From Atherinomorus stipes (Eukaryota; Chordata; Actinopteri; Atheriniformes; Atherinidae): 64,000 nt of DNA. Below the pieces are notes generated by a model. It saw only the letters and a list, made by a program, of their open reading frames with translations, ran no database searches and had not been told where the DNA came from. Positions within the stretch are counted from its first letter, which is position 1, and every line of letters begins with the position of its first letter. This document shows, piece after piece, positions 46,510-59,059 of the stretch. The position numbers were made by a program, and so were the translations under genes. The DNA is taken from positions 1-64,000 of the forward strand of contig JALJCO010013735.1 of NCBI GenBank assembly GCA_023101725.1, written 5' to 3'.

Positions 46510-48420
46510 CACACTTAAAAATGATGGGTTAAAACCAACCCAATTTGGGTAGTTTCCCGACCAAGCTCCAGTTAAATACTGGACAGACTACACACCGGGT
46601 AATTTTACCCAACAATTTGGGTTTGAAACTTTAATACAACAACTGCGTTGTTTATACAACTCAATAAAGGGTTCACATTGCCTACACTGCTGGGTTCTTT
46701 AAAGTTGTACTTCCATGGTGATGTCATTAATATTTCTGTGTTCTCCATTATTATTGAATGCATTCTGCATCGTTTCTGTTTAAAAAAAACCTTCTGGTAT
46801 CTTTGTATCCAGCTGTATTTGTATACTAGAAGAGAGGCTTGTGGTCCAACGGCAGCTTTTCCGGGTCCTTCTAATGAATTTCCGTCTGATTGGCTGCCTC
46901 CCATCAGTGTATGAAGGAAGCTCCGCCCTCTGCTCTTATTTTGTTACAGACAGGAAATAGAGCCGACAAACAAGTTTGTTCCATCATGCTAACAAACAGT
47001 TAGCTAATTAGCTTCTAAACTCCGAAGCTACAGTCGTGCTGTCTTCACTTCTAGTGTGTAGTGGAGGGTTAGCTGCCTTCCAATGGACAGATAGAAACCC
47101 CACGTGGGATACGCTATTTGCAATGTTACGTAGAAGTGCGAGGCTGTTCCCGATTCGCTCTTTTCTTCGTATTGTTTCTGTGATGAGGAAGCACAGCCGA
47201 CTGGGGGGAACGCAATGCTAGCAAGTCAGCATGTGTAAGTAAACAAGGGGAAACCCTCCGTATTTCAGAAGGAGCAAGTTAAACGGGTTTTCAGTGGAAG
47301 GAGGCCTTTAAACCCAGCAAGTTGGGTTGTTAATATATAATCATTTTATTATATTATATTATATTATATTATATTATATTATATTATATTATATTATATT
47401 ATATTATATTATATTATAATTACTATAACTATTACTTATTAATATTGCAATTATAAATATTTATTATTCTCAGACCAATAATGTAACAATAAATATTTAT
47501 CAAAATCCAAACTTGAACACACAAAAACATAAAAACATACAAACGGCCTGGGAGGACAGCATCTCATCTGTCAGCAGCAGCACGAACGGGAACGACCTGA
47601 GGGATTCTGCTAGCTCCAAATACTCCGCCATGCTAGCTCTGAGCTATGATGAGAAAAAGGACAAAAGTTAAATATTTCTACTGGTGCAGAGCAGTTGTCA
47701 TCTGCTCTCTACTGAAGCTCTTCCAGTAGCTCTTTCTTGCGTGCTGGTTTTAGACCAGCTAGCTAGCTTGTCTCAGGTGTGCTTTGGCCAGATTTTAGCT
47801 GGTGCTTCAGCTGGTTTTTCAGTGAGGCATGGTTTAAGAGGGATAATCCCATTTATTTTCAGAAATAAATGGCTTTTGCAGAAGCAACCGTCCTCCGCTT
47901 CATGTATAGGAAGGTAATAAATATGACTTGAAGCCTGCTAAGATGCAGTGGGCTAACTAAGAAAAACGCCGACTCATCACTGGGCAAGCTAACAACTGGC
48001 TTTCTGTCACACTGATTGATTCCTGAAGCTACTAAACAGGGCCCCCCCAAACTTATATCTTAAAAACTATATGAAGCTTTAAGATAAGATAAAATCAATT
48101 ATATGGTTAAAAAAATGCTGAGTATGTCGCTAACCTTGCTTTATGCTGATTTGAGTTTCATCAGATGTCAAGGTCGAGTTTGTGGGCGGTGCTTGGTTGC
48201 ACAAGCTCGACCCTCAACCCAAGTTGTGGGGTAGTCCAAAATAAACCAACATATCATTATGGAAATGACAACTCAACAGCTAATAACTCCATTCCCAGCA
48301 GAAATAACCAAGAGGAGGGTTCTCAGAATACCCAGTTCAATGAAAATAACCCAAATAAATTAGCCAACAGGCTCAACCTAGCGGTTGGGTTCAAAAAACA
48401 ACCCAGCACATCTTTGTGTG
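46510..48420. mobile_element. Putative 1.9-kb element with GGGTT-rich inverted ends
   Basis: The left end CACACTTAAAAATGATGGG and the right end (reverse complement CACACAAAGATGTGCTGGG) match, followed by AACCCAAC and GTTGGGTT words typical of an abundant fish MITE type. Similar AACCCAGCAAGTTGGGTT words near 47310-47330 suggest that two related copies may be joined. No transposase was recognised, and the target duplication is unclear. Confidence 0.5.
47347..47417. repeat. ATATT pentamer microsatellite
   Basis: About 14 uninterrupted TATTA/ATATT units inside the element at 46510-48420. Confidence 0.95.
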
Positions 48421-48424
48421 CACC

Positions 48425-49350
48425 TCTTTCAGGGGGGATGCAGTCTTAATTGGGAGGGGGGTGTCCCCCTGTAATTCAAAATATAGTTGCTTATTATTAA
48501 AATGGACTCTTGAGTGTTACACCAACACTGCTGATTTTACTGGAAGGAAGGGGGTTCTGGAGGAGAAACGTCTCTGATCCGGGACTAGAAGGTGGACCTG
48601 GTAAAGTGGTGGGTGGGTATACAACTGAAGACAAACATAGTAATCCATTGTAATTAGATTGCATTGATTATGTCGGTTTAGTTGATTGAAAACCATCTAA
48701 TTCAACTTAACTTCCATATCTAAAATCTCCTCTGCAGAGGTGGAGGCTGCCCTCGTCAACAGTCTGGCAGCCTGGTGCTAATGTCTCATTGGTCCACTGT
48801 GAGTCTCCGACCTCAATAATTGACCCCACACCAAGTCTCCCTCACAAAGCCGCCATTTCTGGCTTCATTAGTCCTCCCTTTGAAGCAGAGAGAGGACAAC
48901 TTTCCTGACCCTGGGAGAATTGGCTGCTTGATTCATACAAATTGATGTTTGGCTTGCTGTCTGTTTCGCAGCCTCACTAACTCCCAGCACTTTGATCATT
49001 TTTCAAAGCAATAGGCTGCACAGAGGCATGAGTCAAAGCTTTTACACAGCCTCTGGGACTGGGTGTGGGGAGGGGGGTTCAGAGGAAGCTGGTGACTACC
49101 TGCTCGCTGCAGGAGTATTCCACTGATCAGACGGCGGGGTAACAGGGGGTAGGACACGCACACACCCCAGACTGGAATCACACTGTGAACGCCGGGAACG
49201 TTTGAAGATGGGAAAGTAACCTCACATGTTGCTGGAATTCAGCCAAACGCAGACTTGCTAGCAGGGAGGAGGCTGACAGCAGTGTGAAACAGCAGAGGCA
49301 TCGCAGGGAGGAGGACTACAATCTAGACTGATGTCCATTTTAGTCTCAGA
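48425..49350. other. Unique sequence, possible conserved non-coding block
   Basis: No gene was recognised. 48720-49180 is repeat-free, of mixed composition, and resembles conserved non-coding DNA in texture only. Confidence 0.35.
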
Positions 49351-49781
49351 CACTTTTTAAAGGAATAGTCCACCCACAGGAGGATGGCCCTTCATCTTCT
49401 CCTCATCCTCATGCTGAGCAAGACTCTGGAGAACTTTTTAAATATCTCAAATGCAGCCGGAGATGCGGGTGGGTTTTTGTTTTCCTAGGCAGATTTTTCA
49501 TATCACGTTTTTTTAAAAAACCCTACCGGTTTTACGGTGTTTGATCGTGAAGGTTTTGAACGTGCTGACGATCTGCCACAGATGTAGAACCATCTGAGTG
49601 CAGCTGTCTGTTTGCACCACGTCTTTTTCTCTCCCTTTCTACCAAATCACACCACCTGCTGGTCCACTTCATGTTGACATGACAGACACCGATGAACCAA
49701 TCAGAGCAAGCTTAAGTGTGTCAGCATGGAGTTGCTTTGTTTATCTCCCTCCCTCCCAAGAGTTAGCATGGCTGCTAACGA

Positions 49782-50015
49782 GTGTACGAAAATGAGGAGT
49801 TGCTCCTGAAAAACGTTCAGCTTCGGTCATGTGGAACTGGTTTGGATTTTCAAAGTTTGCAGGATGAGGTTGGTACGTCTGCTGGAAATACGAGCAGGGT
49901 TTTTAATCCCCGTAGGAGGCAGCAGAAGGTGAGGAGAGCAGACACACCTCTGCCCACACAGGTAAAGCACAACGCTGACAGGTGTTCGTTAAAACCGCTG
50001 GAGAGACGTGTACCT
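49782..50015 (+). pseudogene. ZBED-type BED-finger remnant
   Basis: In one frame the DNA reads MWNWFGFSKFAG and in another EVGTSAGNTS, RRRQQKVRRADT and THLKVKH-like residues. These resemble the start of ZBED1-like hAT proteins, where WxWFGF and a Cys-Cys-His-His BED finger follow each other. Several frameshifts and lost cysteines make it non-functional. It supports hAT ancestry of the surrounding element. Confidence 0.4.
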
Positions 50016-50533
50016 CCACTTCAGATCAGAAATGTGAGCTTCACTCACTGCCAGGTGGACATAGAGGTGCTGAGCGGACGCGGCGGAGCTCAGAGCTCGA
50101 AATGTAAACAAACAGCTACGCTAGCGTTAGCTTGTATTTAGCTTCACGGCTGTTCGTAAACTGCCTGTTCACAAACCTGCTACTCTGATCTGACTTCACC
50201 TTGCATTGCTCTTCCTTTCTTTCTCTTTTTTTTCTGTCTCTTTATCATCTATGGGGATCATGTCCTTGTCATGGTGAAATATGATTGTCATCATTTCTTG
50301 TTCTGGTTCTCATATCCAGTCCCAGTACTTGCTACTCTATAACGTGTTGTCGGCTAAGCTAACTGCTCGTGTTACCACCGCCAGCTGCTGCTTTTGCTCA
50401 ACAGCCTTTGTAAACAGTTGTTTGGTCCACGTCTGATCTTTGAAAGCTGAAAAACTTCCAAACCAACGATGTGACTCCTCTGTGGGAATTAGTTCCTCCT
50501 GGTAAACGTGTGATTCACTTTGAAAGCTTTGAC

Positions 50534-51092
50534 TAGAGCTGTGTTCGAAATCGCTCCCTATCACGGATGTAGTACACTATATAGTGAGCACGCCATTTTG
50601 TAGTGTTGTTCGAATTCTGTTCACTGCATCGTCCACTGCAAAATACCCACAATGCACCGCGAAAGTAAGTGTACAAGCGATGTACCGTACATTGTACTCC
50701 CGTATACCACAATGCAATGCAGCCGTGTTTTGTGATCGCAGAAGAAGAAAAGTGGTGAAGCAGCTTCAATGTAAGTAAACGTAAGTAACGTTAAAGTACC
50801 AACATTTGCTTTAGTGGCGTTGTTGTGTAGCTTTTAACAATAATGGTATTTCTTCGTAGCAGGAAAGGTGTCTATTGTTCATAACTGTTAGCTACCGCTA
50901 CTGCATGTCTTAAAAAAAAAAAACTTTATTGAAGTTTCGCCACTGCACGTCGCAGCGCATCTACCGACGTCACCCCATGTAGTGTCCGAAATCTCCTCCC
51001 GTTGTTCCCTACATAGTGTACATGATATAGTGGATACATCATATACACTATGTAGGGAACAGGGAGTGAGTGGATGATTTCGAACACAGCTT
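50534..51092. mobile_element. MITE with GTGTTCGAAATC inverted ends
   Basis: AGCTGTGTTCGAAATC at the left pairs with GATTTCGAACACAGCT at the right. The inner sequences (TAGTACACTATATAGTG and CACTATGTAGGGAAC) also form palindromic blocks. This is a common hAT-like MITE type of fishes. A clear 8-bp duplication was not found. Confidence 0.65.
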
Positions 51093-51617
51093 AGCTCTTC
51101 ACATGCTGTGGCGTTTGTCTCCGGCACTGAAATTGCTCCCCACTGAAACATGTTCCCATGGCACATGTTCCGCCTGTTGTCTGAACTATTCACCGGTATA
51201 GTGGTATATGAAAAATAAATATAACAAAAATAAAGACTGGTTTTCGGTATGTACTGGTATACCGCACAGTCCTACGTTTCCCCCAACTTTCATATAATGG
51301 AGTTCACCAGCAACTGAACCAAAAAGGTCTGTGAAGTCCACGTAGAGTTCATGACACTATAGAAGCCGTGGCAGACAAGATTGCACGTTGTGTTTGTCTT
51401 TCTTTCTTTATTCATTTTAAATCAATATCAACGCCTCTTGTGTTTGTCTGCAGCTTGTTCGCTCTTAGCACAATGTAAACAGCAAAATTCTTGTTCTACG
51501 CTTGTATTATCGGCAGAGTAGTCGCTTCTGTAGTGTCGTGAACTCTCATGGACGCACTTTCCGGCCGCAATATGTAGTATTGTTTAGGCTATAAGCAGTG
51601 CTACATTCTGTTTAGTT

Positions 51618-52674
51618 TCTGCTTCGTCTCTGTTTCATCGTTGCTTCGTATCGGCTTCATCTCTGCTTCGTCTCTGCTTCGTCGCTGTTTCGTCTCTGCT
51701 TCGTCTCTTCTTCGTCTCTTCTTCGTCTCTTCTTCGTCTCTCCTTCATCATTGCTTTGTCTCTGCTTCGTCTCTTCTTCGTCGTTCCTTCTTCTCTGCTT
51801 CGTCGCTGTTTCGTCTCTGCTTTGTCTCTGCTTTGTTTCTGTTTTGTCTCTGCTTTGTCGCTGCTTTGTCTCTGCTTCATCGCTGTTTTGTCGCTGTTTC
51901 ATTGCTGTTTCAATGCTGCTTCGTCTCTGCTTCGTCACTGTTTCGTTGCTGTTTCATCTCTGCTTCGTCTCGGCTTTGTCTGTGCTTTGGCGCTGCTTCC
52001 TGTCTTCTTTGTCGCTGTTTCTTTTCTGCTTCATCTGTGCTTTGTCTATGTTTCGTCTCTGCTTTGTCGCTGTTTCGTTGCTGTTTCGTCTCTGCTTCAT
52101 CGTTGTTTCGTTGCTGTTTCGTCTCTGCTTCGTCACTGTTTCATTGCTGTTTCATCTCTGCTTCGTCTCGGCTTTGTCTGTGCTTTGGCGCTGCTTCCTG
52201 TCTTCTTTGTCGTTGTTTCTTTTCTGCTTCATCTGCGCTTTGTCTCTGTTCTGTCGCTGTTTCATTGCTGTTTTGTCTCTGCTTCATCGCTGCTTCCTCT
52301 CTGCTTCATTGTTGTTTCGTTGCTGTTTCGTCTCTGCTTCGTCACTGTTTCATTGCTGTTTCATCTCTGCTTTGTCTCTGCTTTGTCGCTGCTTCGTCTC
52401 TCCTTTGTCTCTGCTTCATCGTTGTTTTGTCGCTGCTTCATCTCCACTTCGTCACTGTTCTGTCGCTGTTTCATTGCTGTCTTGTCTCTGCTTCATCGCT
52501 GCTTCGTCTCTGCTTCATCTTTGCTTCGTTGCTGCTTTGTCACTGTTTCGACGCTGTTTCATCGCTGCTTCGTCGCTGCTTCATCTCTACTTCGTTTTGT
52601 CTCCGCTTTGTTGCTGTGTCGTCGCTGTTTCGTAGTCGCTACTTCATTGCTGCTTCATCTCTGCTTCATTGCTG
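51618..52674. repeat. 11-bp minisatellite, about 96 copies
   Basis: The unit is GCTTCGTCTCT with frequent C/T and G/A changes. Three units make 33 bases and an 11-residue period. Three overlapping plus frames (348, 294 and 314 residues, rich in Cys/Phe/Leu/Ser) and minus frames rich in Lys/Arg/Gln are open throughout. These are repeat artefacts. Confidence 0.95.
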
Positions 52675-52689
52675 TACAAAATTTTAAAG

Positions 52690-53450
52690 TACAGTTGTAG
52701 AAAATAACTTATCCAAAAGCTTGGGGGGGATTTATTAGTTTTTATTTGTCCTGAAAATATCCTGGAAAAGTCCTGGAAAATAACTTCAAGAAAAGAGTGG
52801 GAACCCTGACTTAATAAGAAATTTGAAATGAATGTTTCACAGCTTGTTTTAAGCTATATCACACTTATCTAACATTTAGATATATTTCTTATTACAAGAA
52901 ACTTGTGTGTATGAACTGGTACGGGAGGTCTGAAAACAAGTTTTTACAGTTAAACTTGGGAGTGAAAGACACAAAGTGATCTGAAACAGTTTCTTAGTGA
53001 GATAATTTACCTCAATATGAAGATAAAATAACTAGTTTCAAGACTCACGTACTAAGTAAAAAATAAAAGACATTCACTCTCAAAACTAGATTATAATCTT
53101 ACACATTCTAGTCTTGTCCAGTATATTACTCTCAAGTTGAGATAGTTAAGACAGTTTTTGCTGAATATAAGAGTGTAGGAGTTGGTCAGATGGACTAGAT
53201 AGAGAGAGAGGTCAGAAATTTCCCCTTTCTTTCATTGTGTGGACATTAGCTGTATTTTAACTTTTTATGTGAGAACAAAAGAGAGAAAATATTCTTTCAT
53301 TCCAGTCCTCCTTTCCCTTCTATTTTCTTTCTTTTCTTCTGAGCAAATAAGCCAGTTTAAACTGGACCTTTAGGCTCTGTGTTACCAGCAGTGTGTCACA
53401 AAGACACATCAACTGTTCCCATCTCTTCAGTTTAAGCTCTGAAAAACCAC
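52690..53450. other. No gene recognised
   Basis: AT-rich DNA with words such as TTCTTATTACAAGAAAC that suggest an old DNA-transposon remnant. No boundaries can be set. Confidence 0.35.
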
Positions 53451-53456
53451 AAATTA

Positions 53457-53690
53457 GGGATGCCCCGATACCGATGCCAGTATCGGTACTCACTCTGATA
53501 CTGGCCTATTTTTCTGTACTTGTACTTGTCAAATACTCGCTCTTGACAGCACACAATACCTATAGAGCTCTGGGAGATACGCTGCCAGGCTTCCAGGCAA
53601 ATACTCTTCAACATGAGCTGCGCCGGCTTTGCCTTTACTCCGTCCGAGTTTACGTGCCATTTTAAATCAGGAGACGCTTTCCCTCGCGCG
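53457..53690. mobile_element. hAT-type terminus (GGGATGCCCCGATACCG)
   Basis: TTAGGGATGCCCCGATACCG with TATCGGTACTC is the left end of a widespread fish hAT family. No matching right end was found downstream, so it is a solo or truncated end. Confidence 0.55.
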
Positions 53691-54225
53691 AGGACAGATT
53701 AAATACATGTGACCCGTATCATGTCCCTGGGACACTTTTCATAATGTTAGTGGTGGTCGGAGTGGACCATTTGTAAGCTTTTACTTCTGCTCCTGAAGAC
53801 CAACTGTCGTTTGATGAAGTGCAAAAGAACTGCAATCCTCATATTTCTGAGAAAACAATCCTAGTATTTGGTTACATATTGTCATTTCTATATACCACCA
53901 TTCCAAAATCCCGTTATTCCGACACACAAACGTCCCACCATTCCAACAAGGCTTTCCATGTAAGGAAACGTGTTAATAAGAGTCTGACTCTGCGCTGTCC
54001 GGTGCTGAACTGCAACGGTGATGAAGAGTCCCTGATTAGACATTTTGCTTCTGCAGATGAATAAATATTTGCTGCCACAACACAATTTGGTAAAATACCA
54101 AGAAATGAAACAGTTTTCCCTCCAAACCCTCCACATATGAAACCGCAGTGTTCTTGCATACAGACAGACAAGAGGATACCAGACGGATACAATGATGGTA
54201 AATAGTTAGATTACTGATCTAAAAC

Positions 54226-54890
54226 GTTTTTATCACGTTTTTCTCTGTGGGGACATCATTTCCTTCACCTGCTCTGTCCTGATAAAACTTTGTTTTGGCT
54301 TTGACGTTTGCCTCGTGAACGCGCTTACAGACAGCTCTAACTCTTGTACGTATTCTCGCGACATTCTGTCGTTAGCTAAGCTTCATTTAGTGTTGGGGAA
54401 CTGTAACGTTGCTTCTTTCGCCAGTTACAACAACTTTAACACTTTAGTCTTCAAATGAAATAGCTGTGTCACTGTTTGCCCGTGGTGCGCTGGTGTACAG
54501 AGGAAACTTTGGGCTGGTTTTTCTGTGAATCACTTGGAAATACAGTCAGTTGCAGGTTGTGGGTTTCCAGGCTTGTTTTCTTGAAGGGACTAGAGGCAGG
54601 AATTACGAAAGAAAAACAAGCATGTCCAGTTTTTTAATACTTAATGGGTGGTGAAGCGTTAAAAACCAAAAAGAACAAGCCCACCCACGTTTCTCTCCGT
54701 TGCCTTGAACAGGCTGTGTGCTGCATAAAGCTGCAATTCTGTGTCTGAATTTCCCGCGCTGCCCTGTGGACGTGACATCAGATGACGCTACATCTGCAGT
54801 TTTGATGCAGGAAGAAGACGGTCGCGGTAAATTCAAACACTGTAAGCGATAGTTATGGATTTTTCTGCCGTCAGCAAACGATCCAGATCA
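54226..54890 (+). repeat. Dispersed repeat, longest copy
   Basis: It begins as at 2753 (TATCACGTTTTTCTC) and ends with the GAAGAAGACGGTCGCGG and GCGATAGTTATGGAT block shared with 36580 and, inverted, with 57178. The segment near 54585 (GGGACTAGAGGCAGGAATT) matches 57310-57355 inverted. No terminal repeats were identified. Confidence 0.75.
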
Positions 54891-54894
54891 CACA

Positions 54895-57175
54895 CAACTT
54901 CCTTTGAGAAGATGACAGTGACAATGTCCACAAACAATTAAGGAAATGTGTCAAATATAACAGAGCAGGAAGAACATGGATAGGAGGATGACTATGCAGC
55001 AGCTGTCCCCAAACACCTCCTTATCTGTGAGGCTCACATCAGTTTCACCGTATCAACAAGATCAAACTCAAAATGATTCATTTACTTGTGATGATTTGTG
55101 TGGTCTTGAAGTGATTTATAATAGTTTAATTATCAGAGTACTCATGGGTCCTACTGGTTCTCACTACGTCCTCCTTTACTGCTGCTCAACAAAAACATGC
55201 TAGTTTAGTCATGTCAACACAGTTTTGTAACATTTCATCTGACTGCATATGAAGTCGTGTTTCTCAGAAAAGGCTGTAAATATTATTTCATTGACATCTG
55301 CATCAGCAGCTGCTTCATGTGTCTGCTGCTGACATTACTTTTATTTTTCTCCTTCAGTAAATCAGAAATGTCAGAGACTGGTTCTGAGCAGCTGTTATAG
55401 ACATTACCCCCCCCCCCCCCACTCCAAATCATTGCTGGTCTCACTCACAGATTAGTTTTTGACTTTGTGTTTGGCTTTGAATTAAATTTCTACAACACTG
55501 AGTTTAACTTATAAGGACATTATTGGATGCATTTTTAAGAATTATACAAGACTGCTTTTGGGTATAAGTAATCACATAACCCATTACATTTTTGGATAAA
55601 GTTGTAACTAGCTGGTTATGTTTTTTAGTCACTAACATAACATGGTTCCATCCCTGATAATCACTTGATGTTGGGAACCAGCTGATTTTCCCGGATGTTT
55701 TGAGTCTGGCTTCGGGTATGAATTTACTGTTTAACCACATTTTTCTGAAAAAAAATCTGATGAAAATCCAAATGACCCAGCTTTCTACCAGCATTTAAAC
55801 GCACCATCAATATGCGCAGGTCCAGCCGAGCTGCCGTTATGAAGGTGTGAGTGAGCGTGTGCGTGAAGTCTGAGGTCCGATAGATTAGCCCCCGTCTTTG
55901 ATGTCAGACGAAGCTAAAGTTTGTCAGCTCGGTGTGAGCATGTGCAGAGGAGAGCAGCGGTCACATTAAAGTATCTATCAGCAGAGGACAGCGGAGACGG
56001 ACAGAAGACATGAGAGAAAGCAGCAGTTCCATCCTCAGCTTTTCAGCAGGAAAGTAGATATCTCAGTGGTGACTCTGTTTCTCTTTAAAAACAATATGAA
56101 AAAGTCAACATGAAAAACGAGGCTGAGGTTAGCAGCAACTCCTTTCCCAGCTTCTGTTTCAATTTTGGCTTAAAGGGCAATTCCACTCAAATAATTTTCT
56201 ACTTACAACATTTAACGAGGTCCTGTGTAAAACTACAACATTTACTTTTTTCAAGCCAGCACTCAGACTAGTTTAGGGACTGTAGGTTAATTCAAGCACA
56301 GTTTCTGATGTGTGAAACCTGCTTTCTATTTGTGAAAATGAAAAATACCCACATTTTATGGCTTAATTATCATATAGACCACCTTAGACCAGGTCCCAAT
56401 CAAAAACCTCATCTGCTAACCTGGTCTGAAATGTTCCTTAGAGACTGTAGATTAATTAAATCTCTGTTTCTGATTTGTGAAACCTATAAATGAATAAATG
56501 AGGAGGAAAAGAGAACAAATGAGGAGAAAAGAAGAACAAGTGATGAGGAGAAGAGAACAAATAGGAGAGAGGAGAACAAATTAGGAAGAAAAAGAAGAGC
56601 AAATAACCAGATAAGGAGAGAACGTGTGATGATGAGGAGGGTCAGTGAAGAGTCAAAGAGAAGACAAAAGGTGAATATTGTATGAACTGTTATGCGTGAG
56701 TGCAGTGCACATGTTTTAGCAACATAATGGTCAACATTTCATTGTTTATTTTGTGGTTCATTAATTTTTTTATTAAAATGACAATTTATCCACTCCATTA
56801 TGTCTATTATTGCCTTCTAAAAACATTTTTTGTGGGGAAATACTAGAGAAAAGCTCATCTGATTTTTTTAAATTTACACCTGGTCCGTCTCTGGTCCGTC
56901 TCCGGGCTAAGCCCAGGTTGTCCTCAAAGGAGACGCCCCTGCTGGGAACAAACTCAGTCCTCTTTTACTACTGTGTAGAACTTGTGCTCATTATTCTTCT
57001 CCTCATATTTAAAAGGACTTGAGGCAAGATTAAGAAACGAAACTCTCGACTGCCGTGACTGGCGCTTCAGGTACCTGTAGCCCCCACCAAGCCGTCACGG
57101 AGCACAAACTGAAGCTATAATGTTGTTTATACGCTTTTTCTTTGTAGTTACACGTTTTAGTGTCTTTCAGTTGAT
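54895..57175. other. No gene recognised; purine-rich and C-run tracts
   Basis: A 14-base C run lies at 55407-55420. A purine-rich segment of GAGGAGAAAAG-like words covers 56495-56670. Small frames on both strands have no recognisable domains. Confidence 0.4.
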
Positions 57176-57177
57176 CT

Positions 57178-57360
57178 GGATCGTTTGCTGACGGCAGAAA
57201 AATCCATAACTATCGCTTACAGTGTCTGAATTTACCGTGACCTTCTTCTTCCTGCATCAAAGCTGCGGATGTAGCGTCATCTGACGTCACGTTAGTATGA
57301 AAAACATGGACATGCATGTTTGTTTTAAATTCCTGCCTCTGGTCCCTTTAAAAGAAATCT
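57178..57360 (-). repeat. Dispersed repeat, inverted copy with internal deletion
   Basis: Matches, inverted, the 54771-54885 block followed directly by the 54580-54640 block, so about 130 bp is missing between them relative to the 54226 copy. Confidence 0.75.
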
Positions 57361-57407
57361 TTCTAGAGAGGAGGACAGGAAGGAGACTTAGACCAGAGAC
57401 CAGCAGC

Positions 57408-57438
57408 ACGGATGATGACGATGATGATGATGATGATG
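57408..57438. repeat. GAT trinucleotide microsatellite
   Basis: About ten GAT/GAC units. The plus frame gives an Asp run by chance. Confidence 0.85.
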
Positions 57439-57499
57439 CAGGAAAGGAAAGATTAGAACTTGTTGTGAACACATCTGTTGGAGGGAGGAACCAGGCAGC

Positions 57500-58495
57500 G
57501 TTCTGCTAAAATGTTTTTATGTGTCTGATCTTAGAGAACTTACTGTAAAGAATTAAGATTGAGTTGAATCATTTCTGAAGCTTCTTGTATATTTGAAGGA
57601 AAAGAGATCAGAAAACTGCATTTTGATAAAAACTGCTGCTATATCTGAAACTTTTTTCTCACATTCTACTCTATTTTGTGCAAGTAGCTTACAGACAGGG
57701 CCGGATTTAAAGGGCCCCCCAGCTAAGTTCGCCTTGGGCCCCCAAATTGCTAAATCCGCCACTGGAGTTACCAACCTGTTCCCAGTTAAACCAGTTGCTC
57801 AGATCAGTGAATATTCTCCGTGAAATGGTAAATCATCTTCCACAGATGAGCCATCCTTCGGGCGTCACGGCGGCTCCTCACAATGACCCGGTTAGGTCCA
57901 GCTGAGCAGGGGGGTCCAAACGGCCTTTCTGTGTGTAGCCTGCATGTTCTCCACGTGTGTGCATGTGTGTGTGTGTGTGTCGCTCTTCTGAACGCACAAC
58001 AAAGACTTACATCTGTAATTAAACAGTTGCATTAAAGCTGAAGCCGTGCTTACTCTTCTTAAAACTGATCCAAATGACAAAGTGCTCGTAGAAATCTCAT
58101 TTTCACGTTTAACAGATTAAGACGTTCTTCTTAATGATTGAAGCTTCTCTGTCAGCCAGACTTTTCTTTGTTTGAGGCTCGGCTGCTCGGCTCTTTCTCA
58201 GGGAGAGAGCACACCGGGGTGTCTGGGAGTGAGACGGCAGGCTGACATCACAGCAGCAAAACTGCTGCTAATTTCTGCCTTCTTTCCATATTTAACCCGG
58301 CGCTGAAGCAGAGGTTTAAATAGCTGCTGCAGTACATCATTACTTCCTCCTCAGGCTCAGTGTGCAGAGACATAAATCAACACTTTATGGCCCCTGCAGG
58401 CTCCGGGAATCAGACCGAGCTCTGCAGCCAGAAATGAGAGGCTTCTTAGTAAGCCACGGAGCTGAAACACACTCCTGAGTCTGACCGCATCACGG
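57500..58495. other. No gene recognised
   Basis: 57700-57765 (GGCCGGATTTAAAGGGCCCC and following) resembles a short repeat. 58090-58460 is repeat-free and may be conserved non-coding DNA, by texture only. Confidence 0.35.
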
Positions 58496-58498
58496 CTG

Positions 58499-59052
58499 AC
58501 CAGAACCGGTTCATGAGCAGAACTGACCCAGGATCAGAACTGATTCCTGACCAGAACCAGTTCCTGACCAGAACCGGTTCCTGACCAGAACCGGTTCCTT
58601 ACCAGAACCGCTTCCTGACCAGAACCGGTTCCTTACCAGAACCGGCTCCTGAGCAGACCTGACCCAGGACCAGAACCGGCTCCTGACCAGAACCGGTTCC
58701 TTACCAGAACCGCTTCCTTACCAGAACCGGTTCCTGACCAGAACCCGTTCCTGACCAGAACCGGTTCCTTACCAGAACCGGTTCCTGACCAGAACCGCTT
58801 CCTGACCAAAACCGCTTCCTTACCAGAACCGGTTCCTGACCAGAACCCGTTCCTGACCAGAACCGGTTCCTTACCAGAACCGCTTCCTGACCAGAACCGG
58901 TTCCTTACCAGAACCGGTTCCTGACCAGAACCGCTTTCTGACCAAAACCAGTTCCTGACCAGAACCGGTTCCTGACCAGAACCGCTTCCTGACCAGAACT
59001 GCTTCCTTACCAGAACCGGTTCCTGACCAGAACCGCTTCCTGACCAGAACCG
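58499..59052. repeat. 17-bp minisatellite, about 32 copies
   Basis: The unit is CTGACCAGAACCGGTTC with CTTACC and AACCGCTTC variants. About 14 units keep the palindrome AACCGGTT, which equals the consensus for Grainyhead-like factors. Any binding is inference. Confidence 0.93.
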
Positions 59053-59059
59053 GGGTGAC

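Larger units (their letters stand above)
49486..51274 (+). mobile_element. hAT-type element inserted in the TTAA element
   Basis: The left end TAGGCAGATTTTTCATATC and the right end (reverse complement TAGGACTGTGCGGTATACC) are the diverged termini. The flanks TGTTTTCC and CGTTTCCC agree at six of eight bases, and the host element is continuous when this is removed. A BED-finger-like remnant lies at 49780-50000 and a further MITE at 50534-51092. Confidence 0.6.
49361..51592. mobile_element. TTAA element of the 39215 family, interrupted and truncated
   Basis: TTAA at 49357-49360 is followed by AGGAATAGTCCACCCACAG and the same left arm as at 61511. Homology breaks at 49485 and resumes at 51275 (TTTCCCCCAACTTTCATA) up to 51592, where it gives way to an 11-bp minisatellite. 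The right arm is missing. A hAT-type element fills 49486-51274. Confidence 0.82.

Noticed and set aside
51641..52700. Three overlapping long plus frames (up to 348 residues)
   Set aside because: The 11-bp repeat unit lacks stop codons in all these frames. Open frames in several phases over the same DNA indicate a repeat, not a gene.
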